Source of the DNA: Bacillota bacterium | GTDB taxonomy: Bacteria > Bacillota > Clostridia > Acetivibrionales > DTU013 | Direction: 5' to 3' | Assembly: GCA_023409735.1 (NCBI GenBank) | Contig: JAEYRB010000027.1 | Coordinates: forward strand, 1-64,000 | DNA length: 64,000 nucleotides | Notes under the pieces: generated by a model | What the model was told of the DNA's origin: nothing | Seen by the model: the letters and a program-made list of their open reading frames with translations, nothing else | The model's database searches: none | Shown: positions 17,258 to 26,321 of the stretch, piece after piece | Layout: each line of letters begins with the position of its first letter | Position numbering within the stretch: position 1 is the stretch's first letter | Position numbers and translations under genes: made by a program

Positions 17258-18595
17258 GTGAATAAGCCACATAGAACATCTCTGGTGCTTTTTCTGGTAA
17301 TAGTACAGATTATTTTTGCAATAACTGCGGGAACAGCCGCAATTTTTGCGGAGTCTTTGATTACTGTTCCTACCGGTGTAGATATAGGCGGCCTTTCTGT
17401 AGGTAATATGAGTTATGATGCTGCATCTAAACAAATAGATGCAGCATATTCTGATAAGATGAAAAGCAGTTCGATCCAGCTCCAGATGGAAGATGGGACT
17501 GTGTATGAGGTGCCTTTTTCGAAGATAGATGCGCAGATAGACCCGGATGCAACGATAGAATCGGTAAAGAAGGTTAGCAGTATAAGTGAATTGCCTGCAT
17601 TATTGAATTCTTATTTTAGTCATTCAAAGCATGATATCAATCCAATTATAACTTTTGACGAGGGCAAGCTGAGGCTTGCTCTTATTGAAATTTCTGAAAA
17701 GCTGCAAATCGAGCCTGTGAATGCTCGTATAAGCTGTAATAAAGGTGTTGTGGAGAAAACAGCTGAGAAGGATGGATTGAAGCTTAATGTAACAAATACT
17801 GTTAACACTATCAAAAAACAACTCTCTGAAGATCCGTGGTCTGTTATAAAGCTGGAAAGAGCAAAGAATTATGAGTTGGAAACAGTTTTACCGGATATCG
17901 GACTAAAGGATTATGATGACATACAGGTAGTATTGTCAGAATACAAGACTTATATTATCGATGATGAACTTAAAAATGGAATTAATGCTGCTATAGCTTC
18001 AATAAATGGAGTCATACTTAATCCACGTTCACAATCAGATACAGCAGACTCTTTGTCCCTTGTAGAACGCCTCACAGAAAAAAGCACATCCTTTAATAAC
18101 GATGATGAGGGTTATGATCAGGTTGCTTCGACTCTTTATGCAGCAATTTTGTTATCGGGCCTTCCGGAGCCTAAAAATAATATAACACGTATGGCGCATA
18201 AGCTTGCAGTTGATTATATAGAGCCCGGCCTCGATGCTTGGATATCCGGCAACGGCGGTGACTTAAAATTTACCAATTCTTTCAGCAAAAAGATCGCTGT
18301 TTTTGCTGAAATAGAGGATGGGTATATCAAGGTAATGATTGCAGGAAGTATTGCCGATAAAAACACTTATGAGCTCAGAACCGAGATCGTGCAGAAGTTC
18401 TCGCCGACTGTATATTATGTAGAAAACAGAAGCTTAAAATCAGGTGAAAGAGTAACACTAACAAGCGGCAGGGATGGCATGCTTGTTAATGTGTATAGGA
18501 ATGAAGAGCTTATAAGCAATGATAAGTACGATGCAGAAAAATCAATTGTGCAGATTGGTCCCAACACTCAATGGGATAGTGATAATGGCAAATGA
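17258..18595 (+). CDS. VanW-family protein with degenerate core
   Basis: This is a 445-residue, probably exported protein: one hydrophobic segment at about 8-32, then an extracellular region. Residues 37-190 resemble the peptidoglycan-binding-like repeats that precede VanW domains (GVDIGGLSVGNMSYDAA). Residues 285-385 match the VanW domain, including STLYAAILLSGLPE, DYIEPGLDAWI and DLKFTNSF. The tail resembles a G5-like domain. The usual glycine-rich motif ending in Val-Cys-Gln before the STLY segment is replaced by EGYDQ, so the near-invariant Cys is missing. The start is GTG with only a weak GGAG. It is the third gene of the 15456-18595 group and ends 28 bases from the convergent MATE gene, with no clear terminator between. 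Confidence 0.78.
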   Translation: MNKPHRTSLVLFLVIVQIIFAITAGTAAIFAESLITVPTGVDIGGLSVGNMSYDAASKQIDAAYSDKMKSSSIQLQMEDGTVYEVPFSKIDAQIDPDATIESVKKVSSISELPALLNSYFSHSKHDINPIITFDEGKLRLALIEISEKLQIEPVNARISCNKGVVEKTAEKDGLKLNVTNTVNTIKKQLSEDPWSVIKLERAKNYELETVLPDIGLKDYDDIQVVLSEYKTYIIDDELKNGINAAIASINGVILNPRSQSDTADSLSLVERLTEKSTSFNNDDEGYDQVASTLYAAILLSGLPEPKNNITRMAHKLAVDYIEPGLDAWISGNGGDLKFTNSFSKKIAVFAEIEDGYIKVMIAGSIADKNTYELRTEIVQKFSPTVYYVENRSLKSGERVTLTSGRDGMLVNVYRNEELISNDKYDAEKSIVQIGPNTQWDSDNGK

Positions 18596-18623
18596 TTATT
18601 TACCGGGAGCTCTGCTGCTTTTC

Positions 18624-19991
18624 TTACAGAGCCTTGCCTGCAACAAATTGCTGCTGTTCCCAATGCGAACGCTTGTAGTAGATATAAATTATTGTGCTGC
18701 AAACGACCCAGCCTGCAGGATACGCGAAAATTACAGGGAGATAATTGTTTTCAAATAGGTGTGATACTATATAAAGATATATCTGACGGAATACAACGAA
18801 GGAGCCTATCATTATAAACATTGGAGCACTTGTATTTCCTGCCCCCCTTAGTGTGCCTGCATAAATCTGGTTTATGCAGCACAGCAGCATAAATGGAGAA
18901 ATTAATCTCATATAAAGGGAACCATAGTAAATAACATCAGGATCGTCATTGAAAACAGATATAATCGGTTCAGCAAATATCATTAAAGGAATAATAATTA
19001 TAGTTGTAGATGCTAACGCAAGCAGGAGAGAGATATTCGTGCCCTTTTTGGCCCGTACTATTTTACTCGCCCCAATATTCTGACCTACAAAGGTAGTGCT
19101 GCCCATAGCAATAGATTGCATTGATAACATCGCAAAGGCATCAACCTTGCTGTAGGCGGAATATCCAGCCATGAAGGCAGAGCCGAAGTTATTTATATAG
19201 CCTTGTACAAAAACGTTTGAAAATGCAGTCACGCCTTGCTGTATGGAAGATGGAAGACCTATTTTTACTATTTTCTTAAGCATAGCATAGTTGATCTTTA
19301 AATGTGACCAATAGAGCCTGTACGGGCCGTATGTTCGCGATAGGACAATAAGTATAAGAATTGCACTTAGGAGCTGTGCAATAACGGTTGCCCATGCTAC
19401 TCCTGCAACTCCCATTTCAAAGACCAGTACAAAAACGAAATCCAACACTGTATTGACAACAGCAGAAAAAATCAGAAAATACAGTGGCCTTTTTGAATCG
19501 CCTACAGCCCGCAGTATTCCTGAGCCCATATTGTAGAACAAAAGGCCGGTAATGCCATAAAAATAAATTCGCAGATATTGTGATGATAAATTTATTACAT
19601 CATCGGGTGTGTTCATAAAGGCAAGCATATATGGAACAAAGGCGACACCTATGATAGTCATGATAACTGATAGTATAAATGTCATAAAGACAGTAGTATG
19701 AACTACGTCATGCACCGAGTCAAAGTCATGAGCCCCATAATACTGTGAAATTATAACATTAGATCCAATCGAAAGGCCCATAAACAGTCCGATAAGTGTA
19801 TTAACGATCGGCCCTGTACAGCCGACTGCTGCCAGTGCTTCCTTCCCGACATAATTCCCGACTACAAGCATATCTACAGTATTGTAAAGCTGCTGGAACA
19901 GATAGCCCAACATTAATGGCGCTGCAAATTTGATAAGTAGCCCAATAATTGAACCTTCTGTCATATCAATGTCATTTCTTCTGCCCTTCAT
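18624..19991 (-). CDS. MATE-family multidrug/cation antiporter
   Basis: MATE transporters expel drugs or metabolites using Na+ or H+ gradients. The 455-residue protein has about twelve transmembrane helices in two related halves. It opens with the typical segment PLMLGYLFQQLYNTVDMLVV, and the first-half signature (AAVGCTGPIVNTLIGLFMGLSIG) and the equivalent after residue 240 (FVQGYINNFGS, AYSKVDAFA) are clear. The start ATG at 19991 has only a weak upstream purine run. It is transcribed alone on the minus strand. The substrate cannot be predicted from sequence. Confidence 0.93.
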   Translation of the reverse strand: MKGRRNDIDMTEGSIIGLLIKFAAPLMLGYLFQQLYNTVDMLVVGNYVGKEALAAVGCTGPIVNTLIGLFMGLSIGSNVIISQYYGAHDFDSVHDVVHTTVFMTFILSVIMTIIGVAFVPYMLAFMNTPDDVINLSSQYLRIYFYGITGLLFYNMGSGILRAVGDSKRPLYFLIFSAVVNTVLDFVFVLVFEMGVAGVAWATVIAQLLSAILILIVLSRTYGPYRLYWSHLKINYAMLKKIVKIGLPSSIQQGVTAFSNVFVQGYINNFGSAFMAGYSAYSKVDAFAMLSMQSIAMGSTTFVGQNIGASKIVRAKKGTNISLLLALASTTIIIIPLMIFAEPIISVFNDDPDVIYYGSLYMRLISPFMLLCCINQIYAGTLRGAGNTSAPMFIMIGSFVVFRQIYLYIVSHLFENNYLPVIFAYPAGWVVCSTIIYIYYKRSHWEQQQFVAGKAL

Positions 19992-20077
19992 ATCAGTCTT
20001 CTGCCTTTTCTTTACATGTTGTTTTCAAATGCTGTAAATATGTTGTACTTGCTTTTATGACTGGCTCACAGATTAAC

Positions 20078-20112
20078 AAAAAAGCCTTCTTTTTATGAGT
20101 AGAAGGCTTTTT
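20078..20112 (-). terminator. Bidirectional-looking terminator downstream of mecA
   Basis: Twelve-base perfect arms, AAAAAGCCTTCT and AGAAGGCTTTTT, surround a ten-base loop and give a T run on either strand. It is placed to end mecA transcription on the minus strand. Confidence 0.88.
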
Positions 20113-20183
20113 CGAATATTTCCATAGCCTGAATATCCATTTTTCATGGTCAAAAATATTGTAAATATCTTTGATGCTGTATA

Positions 20184-20813
20184 CTAAAGTAAATACTGTC
20201 TGAGTACCTCGATAGCGTTTGAATCAATTATCTTTTCGCCGTATTCATTCAAATAGCCCTCGTAAAAGCTCACGTTTGGTATTTTTGTGCCATACTCGTT
20301 CATGATCAGATCGAACATTTTTGAACTCGTCAACGCTATTCCACTTCTTGAAAAGGCAAGATAATAGGTGCTGCGGCACTTATATAGTGTGCTCTCTCCG
20401 CTGTAAAGCCCCCCAAGCCTTCCTGCAAGCTTGCATATGTCATCTAAATTTTCAAAGGAATACATAAATAAGGTGGAGCACACTCTGCGGCTTTTCTTTT
20501 TAACACGCAGATCGCTTTTTTTCAGCCTGCTTTTTATATATTTCTGAATGGACTCAAAGTCACCATCTTCGTCAATTCTGGTTATAGTAATTGAAAAGCC
20601 ATTGTTCGAATCAGGAACCGGTTCAATAATAAGCTGAGAATCGGAAAGGTTAAAGCCAAACTGCTCTTCTGCCTGCTCCATCATGTCCCAGATAAACTCC
20701 TGTGCGGCAGGTGTATTATAATTTAGCGCGTTGAAATCAATGTTCCTTTCCACAAGGTCATTCATTGAAACTGTAACTCTTATAATACTATCGCTTATTT
20801 TTTCTATTCTCAT
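20184..20813 (-). CDS. mecA: Adaptor protein MecA
   Basis: MecA is the adaptor that hands substrates to the ClpC-ClpP protease and helps assemble the ClpC hexamer; in bacilli it controls competence and sporulation. From the ATG at 20813 the protein is 209 residues, the normal size. The N-terminal substrate-recognition domain begins MRIEKISDSIIRVTVS and runs to about 80, followed by a linker and the C-terminal ClpC-binding domain (about 110-209, STLFMYSFENLDDICKLAG). The frame opens four codons earlier at a TTG (20825). I prefer the ATG because family members start with M-(K/R)-I-E and a GGGTG lies upstream. It is monocistronic. No clpC is in the window. Confidence 0.92.
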   Translation of the reverse strand: MRIEKISDSIIRVTVSMNDLVERNIDFNALNYNTPAAQEFIWDMMEQAEEQFGFNLSDSQLIIEPVPDSNNGFSITITRIDEDGDFESIQKYIKSRLKKSDLRVKKKSRRVCSTLFMYSFENLDDICKLAGRLGGLYSGESTLYKCRSTYYLAFSRSGIALTSSKMFDLIMNEYGTKIPNVSFYEGYLNEYGEKIIDSNAIEVLRQYLL

Positions 20814-20855
20814 AGATGCACCCAAAATATTACTCTATATTATATTTATGAAAGC

Positions 20856-20910
20856 ATAATTTACCATGTGCGTTTTAAGTCTTGTCATATTATTTCTCAT
20901 AGCTTAAATC
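20856..20910 (+). repeat. Short dispersed repeat, copy 1
   Basis: The 21-base end at 20856-20876 (ATAATTTACCATGTGCGTTTT) matches 56242-56262 with one difference. The other end, AGCTTAAATC (20901-20910), matches 56289-56298 exactly, and the interior is of nearly equal length (24 against 26 bases) but divergent. It lies between the mecA start and the acyltransferase stop. No coding potential is visible. Confidence 0.6.
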
Positions 20911-21078
20911 CAATGTAACAAGGCGTGGCATTATAACGAGATACTTAAACGGCACCTGCCTTTGAATTTTGCAGGATGCTGATACCACAACACGACACCT
21001 AATAATATTATACTTCTTTATCCCAGAAAAGAGAAGCACTTATTTTTTTTGATGTTTTTACAATAGATATATATGCAT

Positions 21079-22290
21079 CTAAACTGTGACTAAATTAAGG
21101 TTCTTCGCAGCTTCAACAGCCTTGACCCATTTATATGCGGACATAAGACCATTTTGATGGTTAAATCTAAATATGCTGCCTTCATATATGAATTCCAGCT
21201 GATTGTTAAACTGTACGTTTTCTCCTGATATTGCTTCCAGCTTAAATAAATAGAGCTGCTGACCGGATAGGCAGTATTCGAGCCTGTCCTTATACAGACG
21301 CAGTTCCCCATTGCTTGCTGCCTTTTTGAGAGGACCATTTTTATTTCCCGTTAGAAGGTCAACACCCATCTCTTCAAGAAGTTGTTCATTACCTGCTGAT
21401 TGGTATGAAGCAAGCCTGTACTTAAGCTGATTAAGCTGCCAAGTATTCCAATCTCGTGGATTATCAAAGTATAGCATGCTATCGGGCGCTTCAAAAAAGC
21501 CAGCTTCATTATAGATAACGCGGTAACCGCAGGTGCAGGAGAGCTTATTACCATCCGAGAAAAGAGAGCTGATACTGAAGCAGTGAGGACATATGAACAA
21601 AAAAAGCTCAAGCTTTTCAGCAAGGTTTTTTCCTTTGTATATATTCATGGACTGTCGTTGATTTTCATATTCGTCGTAGGAGAGGCCGGTAGAAATTATT
21701 GAGTAAATTTCACTAGTTGAAAGTGAATTGACTTGTTCTGATGACAGAAGCGTTGACAGAGACATATTAAGCCTGCCGCGACGCGTGCTTGAAGCCCAGC
21801 GAGGCATTGACAAGCAGGCTCCTTTTAGCGTTACCGAAACAACCGGTATATTAAGATGCTTTATAAGCTTCGCGGTAGAGTATATAATAGGGAGCGTTTT
21901 CCCATCCCAGCTTCTTCTGCCCTCAGGGAATATGCCGATTACACCTTTCCTTTTTACCACATCTAATATAGAGCGTATAGACATTGTATCAGCAGTGTTT
22001 TTGGTTTTTGGTATAGCACCTACTAATTTTAGGAGCTGTTTCAGAATAGGATTCCTGAAGTATGCATCTGATGTTACAAAATGTACAGGCTCGGGTATGC
22101 ACATTGAAACAAGGAAGGGATCCCAGAAGTTAGTATGATTTGCCAATACTACATAGGGTGGCTTTATTCTGGATAATTGCCTATTGTCAATTTCATAATC
22201 AAATATGATTCCAAAATAAATTCGCCCTATGATTTTCAGAAATTTATTAAATATCTTTCCGGCTCTATACTCCCTTGTTTTAGATGACAT
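21079..22290 (-). CDS. 1-acyl-glycerol-3-phosphate acyltransferase-like protein with C-terminal zinc ribbon
   Basis: PlsC-type enzymes acylate lysophosphatidate in phospholipid synthesis at the membrane face. The N-terminal half of this 403-residue protein has the acyltransferase motifs: NHTNFWDPF near residue 51 (H-x4-D) and IFPEGRRSWDG near 118 (the PEGR block). The protein is about 160-200 residues longer than a typical PlsC. The extension contains a putative zinc ribbon near 230-250 (CPHCF and CTCG) and a C-terminal beta-rich part ending in an amphipathic helix. Substrate and the purpose of the extension are unknown. GGGG precedes the ATG at 22290. It is transcribed alone. Confidence 0.85.
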   Translation of the reverse strand: MSSKTREYRAGKIFNKFLKIIGRIYFGIIFDYEIDNRQLSRIKPPYVVLANHTNFWDPFLVSMCIPEPVHFVTSDAYFRNPILKQLLKLVGAIPKTKNTADTMSIRSILDVVKRKGVIGIFPEGRRSWDGKTLPIIYSTAKLIKHLNIPVVSVTLKGACLSMPRWASSTRRGRLNMSLSTLLSSEQVNSLSTSEIYSIISTGLSYDEYENQRQSMNIYKGKNLAEKLELFLFICPHCFSISSLFSDGNKLSCTCGYRVIYNEAGFFEAPDSMLYFDNPRDWNTWQLNQLKYRLASYQSAGNEQLLEEMGVDLLTGNKNGPLKKAASNGELRLYKDRLEYCLSGQQLYLFKLEAISGENVQFNNQLEFIYEGSIFRFNHQNGLMSAYKWVKAVEAAKNLNLVTV

Positions 22291-22473
22291 AAGAAACCCC
22301 GTTCATTATATCTGCTTTAACCTTTGAGGTTTAATGCTATATTGCTTATCTTAACCGAATAAATATTTACTTATTCTGCTTAATATTTCAATGGAGAGCA
22401 TTAACCTTATATATGTCTACAGTAACATTTATCAAGAATGTATAATTCTTTATCTGTATGTCTAAGCCATATT

Positions 22474-23538
22474 TTAATTTGCCTTTACCTCTGTCCATAT
22501 TCTGCTGTATTCCTTGTTGATTTCATCCCCGGGGTATTCGAAGATTTCGCAATTAACAAGGTCATCAGCAGAGGGATATGCAAATTTATCGGAAACAAGT
22601 GCCGGATCAAGCATTTTCATTACCTCAGAATGGGGGGTAGCATAGCCTATGTAATCTGTGTTATTAAAAGCTATATCCGACTGGCACATAAAGTTGATGA
22701 AGGTCTCTGCTTCCGCCTGGTGCTTGCTGGTAGTCGGTATGACCATTGAATCGAACCAGTAGTTTGTGCCCTCCTTTGGTATTGAATACGCAAGGTTTTC
22801 ATTCTCGGACATACAGTAATATGCATCTCCTGACCAAACCAGTGCCAGTGCTGCGTTCTCGCCTATCATAGTATCTTTGACATCATCTACGAGATAAGCA
22901 TATACAAGCGGCTTTTGTTCGATAAGCTTCTGCTTTGCTTCCTCAAGCTCAGCTGTATTGTGAGTATTCATTGAGTAGCCAAGCATCTTAAGTGTAATGC
23001 CGATACTGTCACGTTCGCTGTCAGGCATTATGATTTGTCTGCTATACTTCTCATCCCAGAGTATGGACCAGCTGTCTACAGGCTCTGTAACAAGATTTTT
23101 ATTATATAATATTCCTACTGTTCCCCACATATACGGAACAGAGTATTCATTATCCGGATCAAAGGAAAGATTCCTAAAACGGTCATCTATATACTTGTAG
23201 TTCGGTATGTTATCCAAATTTATCTTATTCAGAAGCTTCTCATCAAGCATACGCTTAATCATGTAATCTGACGGAATAGCAACATCATAGTCAGAGCCGC
23301 CGCTCTTAATTTTTACATACATATCTTCGTTAGTGGTAAACAGCTCATAGTTTACATCAATATTTGGATATGCCTTCTCAAATGCTTCTATAGTGTCAGA
23401 AGCTATATAGTCCCCCCAGTTATAAACATTGAGGGTTACCTTCTCCGAACTGCCTGCTTTTCCACCGCCGCAGGCTGTAAGTGATGCTGCCGATACAAAT
23501 ATGGCTGTTATCAGTGCAAGAGTTTTACTTTTTTTCAT
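22474..23538 (-). CDS. potD: Spermidine/putrescine ABC transporter, substrate-binding lipoprotein
   Basis: This is the extracellular polyamine-binding protein of the PotABCD importer. The 354-residue precursor has a lipoprotein signal peptide with lipobox LTAC ending at Cys23, so it is anchored to the outer face of the membrane. The mature part follows the PotD/PotF fold (LNVYNWGDYIASDTIEAFEK at the start, later ALVWSGDAYY and a C-terminal YPGDEINKEYSRIW). An AGGAG lies well placed upstream of the ATG at 23538. It is the last gene of the operon, 52 bases after potC. The choice between spermidine and putrescine cannot be made from sequence alone. Confidence 0.94.
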   Translation of the reverse strand: MKKSKTLALITAIFVSAASLTACGGGKAGSSEKVTLNVYNWGDYIASDTIEAFEKAYPNIDVNYELFTTNEDMYVKIKSGGSDYDVAIPSDYMIKRMLDEKLLNKINLDNIPNYKYIDDRFRNLSFDPDNEYSVPYMWGTVGILYNKNLVTEPVDSWSILWDEKYSRQIIMPDSERDSIGITLKMLGYSMNTHNTAELEEAKQKLIEQKPLVYAYLVDDVKDTMIGENAALALVWSGDAYYCMSENENLAYSIPKEGTNYWFDSMVIPTTSKHQAEAETFINFMCQSDIAFNNTDYIGYATPHSEVMKMLDPALVSDKFAYPSADDLVNCEIFEYPGDEINKEYSRIWTEVKAN

Positions 23539-23590
23539 TTTAATTTTCTCCTAATATTCTTCCTATTAATAGTATATACATTTTTTTATA

Positions 23591-24403
23591 TTAAATAAGA
23601 TTGCTTAATTTTGCAGTTTCATCTGCGGCACTGTCATCTGAGCCGGCAGCCGACGATCTCTTGTTTATGATCAGAAGAAGTCCCAAAACAACGATAAACA
23701 TTATTGTCGACAGGGCGTTTATCTTTGGATTGATACCCCGCCTAGTCATAGAGTATATGGTGATTGAAAGCGTTGAGACTCCTGAGCCGGTTGTGAAAAA
23801 GCTTATTATAAAATCATCCAGAGAAAGCGTAAAGGACAGGAGAAAGCCTGTGATTACACCCGGCATGATCTCCGGCAGTATTACCTTACGAAACGCGAAA
23901 ACCGGACTTGCACCAAGGTCAAGCGCTGCCTCATATAGATTCTTATTCAGCTGTTTTAGTTTTGGAAGCACCGAAAGTATAACATATGATACGTTAAAGC
24001 TTATATGGGCAAGCAGAAGCGTAAAGAAGCCGAGCTTGAGCTTTATAAAAACAAACAGTATCATAAGTGAAATACCTGTTACTATATCAGGATTCAGAAC
24101 AGGCAGGTAGGTTATGTTCATTATCAGATTTTTCTTAGCCTTGCTCATGTTGTGAATGCCGACTGCTGCGGCAGTTCCCAATACAGTTGCTATAAGCGAT
24201 GCCGATAATGCTATTATTACAGTGTAGTAAAGCGAAGACATTATCTGATCATCCTTGAACAGCTCTCCATACCACTTTAAAGTAAAGCCATCCCAATGGG
24301 CCCTGGATTTTGAATTATTGAAGGAAAAGATGATCAGCAGGACGACCGGCGCATACAAAAAAACATAAATTAAATAAAGGTATATTTTCTTTAAAGTCTT
24401 CAA
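23591..24403 (-). CDS. potC: Spermidine/putrescine ABC transporter, permease PotC
   Basis: An inner-membrane permease of 270 residues with about six transmembrane helices. The EAA loop that docks the ATPase reads EAALDLGASPVFAFRKVILPEI, and the final quarter contains SLDDFIISFF, which is characteristic of PotC. The start is a TTG at 24403 (AAGACTTTAAAG follows), supported by a strong AGGAGGTG seven bases upstream. It overlaps potB by four bases, so translation is probably coupled. The C-terminus has a short polar tail after the last helix. Confidence 0.94.
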   Translation of the reverse strand: MKTLKKIYLYLIYVFLYAPVVLLIIFSFNNSKSRAHWDGFTLKWYGELFKDDQIMSSLYYTVIIALSASLIATVLGTAAAVGIHNMSKAKKNLIMNITYLPVLNPDIVTGISLMILFVFIKLKLGFFTLLLAHISFNVSYVILSVLPKLKQLNKNLYEAALDLGASPVFAFRKVILPEIMPGVITGFLLSFTLSLDDFIISFFTTGSGVSTLSITIYSMTRRGINPKINALSTIMFIVVLGLLLIINKRSSAAGSDDSAADETAKLSNLI

Positions 24404-25224
24404 AACAGGCCACCTCCTGATTCCTCTTTATCATAGCGTGACATAATACCGATACTTATGAGAATGAGCACCATCATAATTATTGAAACTGCAGAGCCAA
24501 AGTTCCAATCATAAGCGCGCATGAACTGATCCTCAATAAGGTTTCCTATAAGTGTATACTGACTTCCGCCAAGGAGCTTTGATATAACAAAGGTGGTCAG
24601 CGCAGGCATGAATACCATAGTAATGCCTGATACGACTCCCGGAAGGCTCAGTGGAAAGGTGATCCTCCTGAACACTGTAAAGGAATCAGAGCCAAGGTCT
24701 TCAGCTGCTTCAATGAGACTTCGGTCTATCTTGCTCATTACTGAGAAGATCGGCAGCACCATGAATGGCAGGAAATTATATACCATACCAAGAATTACTG
24801 CAGCGTCTGTATAAAGTATGTTTATCTGAGGCAGACCAATTGCACCGAGAAAAGTGTTGATAAGTCCGTTCTTTTCCAGCAATGTAAGCCATGCATAGGT
24901 GCGCAGCAGGAAGTTCATCCACATTGGAATAACAAAAAGCAAAACCATCAGACTTCTATTTGATAGATCCTTACCAGCCAGTATCATAGCTACGGGATAT
25001 CCTACTAAGAGGCATATAATAGTGCTTATGACAGCAAGAAGTAATGATCTCCATAATACCTTCAAATATAATGGCTGCATAAATTTTTGAAAATTTTCCA
25101 GCGTAAATGCTGTGCCCTCAGGTGTAGAAACAGTAATACTGTAGTATAATACCAGAACCATAGGCACAATTATAAAAATGATCATCCATACAATGTATGG
25201 ATATGCTATCTGGCTTTTTTTCAT
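24400..25224 (-). CDS. potB: Spermidine/putrescine ABC transporter, permease PotB
   Basis: The second permease of the importer, 274 residues with about six transmembrane helices. The EAA loop reads EAAEDLGSDSFTVFRRITFPL. The N-terminal segment IAYPYIVWMIIFIIVPM and the region MNFLLRTYAW are typical of PotB. The ATG at 25224 has AAGGTG at eight bases and overlaps the potA stop as ATGA. Heterodimerisation with PotC in the membrane is expected from the family. Confidence 0.94.
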   Translation of the reverse strand: MKKSQIAYPYIVWMIIFIIVPMVLVLYYSITVSTPEGTAFTLENFQKFMQPLYLKVLWRSLLLAVISTIICLLVGYPVAMILAGKDLSNRSLMVLLFVIPMWMNFLLRTYAWLTLLEKNGLINTFLGAIGLPQINILYTDAAVILGMVYNFLPFMVLPIFSVMSKIDRSLIEAAEDLGSDSFTVFRRITFPLSLPGVVSGITMVFMPALTTFVISKLLGGSQYTLIGNLIEDQFMRAYDWNFGSAVSIIMMVLILISIGIMSRYDKEESGGGLF

Positions 25225-26270
25225 GACGCAAGCACCTTTTTCATAATTTGTATGTCGCCGGGAAGTATTCTAAGTGTTACTTTTGAATCAACAGGCTCCA
25301 TCTGAGTACTGTGAACAATCCATGTGTAGCCATTTTCACCAACGACCTGCATTTCATAGTGAACCCCCTTGAAGGTAACTGATTGAACACATCCCTGCAT
25401 AAAGTCGCCTTCTTCGTGTGTAAGCTTGATATCTTCAGGTCTGACTACTACATCAACATCTTCGTTTATGCCAAAGCCCTTATCTACGCAATCAAATTCG
25501 TGATTGGCGAATAAGACACGGTAGTCGCGCAGCATCACTCCGCTGATAATATTGCTTTCGCCTATGAAATCGGCAACAAAAGCATTCTTCGGCTCATTGT
25601 ATATATCCTGAGGAGTACCGATCTGCTGTATGATACCCTGCTGCATAACAACTATGGTATCAGACATTGTAAGTGCTTCCTCCTGATCGTGTGTTACATA
25701 TATAAAGGTTATACCCAAGCTTTTTTGAATGTTCTTCAGCTCAAGCTGCATCTCCTTGCGCAGTTTCAGGTCAAGCGCGCCTAATGGCTCGTCGAGAAGA
25801 AGCACCTCAGGCTCGTTGACTAGTGCACGTGCAATTGCTATACGCTGCTGCTGACCACCGCTTAGAGATTCTATGGACCGCTTTTCAAAGCCGTCGAGAT
25901 TTACCATCGTCAGCATGTGTTTTACCTTTTCATCAATAACTTGCTTGTCCATTTTCTTGATTTTCAATCCAAATGCAATATTCTCATAAACATTCATATG
26001 AGGGAATAGTGCATATTTTTGAAACACTGTATTAAGCCTTCTTTTATATGGAGGCACATCATTAATATTCTCGCCGTTAAACAGAACCTTGCCGGAGGTA
26101 GGCGATTCAAAACCGCCGATCAGCCTGAGGGTAGTCGTTTTACCGCACCCACTGGGACCAAGCAGTGTAATAAATTCATTTTGCCGAATATAAAGGTTTA
26201 TTCCCTTAAGAGCCTCATGCCCGTTATAATCCTTGGTCAAATCAACCAGCTCGATTATATGATTAGACAA
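25221..26270 (-). CDS. potA: Spermidine/putrescine ABC transporter, ATPase PotA
   Basis: This cytoplasmic ATPase drives polyamine uptake. It has Walker A GPSGCGKTT near residue 39, the signature LSGGQQQRIAIARAL near 132, Walker B LLLDEPLGALD and the switch His in YVTHDQEEA. The C-terminal ~110 residues form the TOBE/OB-fold regulatory domain (VVRPEDIKL). I place the start at the TTG at 26270 (349 residues), with AAGGAG ending eight bases upstream. The frame extends three codons further to a GTG at 26279, but that GTG abuts the same Shine-Dalgarno with no spacing. It is the second gene of the operon, 51 bases after the regulator. Confidence 0.94.
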   Translation of the reverse strand: MSNHIIELVDLTKDYNGHEALKGINLYIRQNEFITLLGPSGCGKTTTLRLIGGFESPTSGKVLFNGENINDVPPYKRRLNTVFQKYALFPHMNVYENIAFGLKIKKMDKQVIDEKVKHMLTMVNLDGFEKRSIESLSGGQQQRIAIARALVNEPEVLLLDEPLGALDLKLRKEMQLELKNIQKSLGITFIYVTHDQEEALTMSDTIVVMQQGIIQQIGTPQDIYNEPKNAFVADFIGESNIISGVMLRDYRVLFANHEFDCVDKGFGINEDVDVVVRPEDIKLTHEEGDFMQGCVQSVTFKGVHYEMQVVGENGYTWIVHSTQMEPVDSKVTLRILPGDIQIMKKVLAS

Positions 26271-26321
26271 CCAACTCACTCCTTACTACAGTATTATTTT
26301 ATGTTTCATAGGCGTTCGCTC

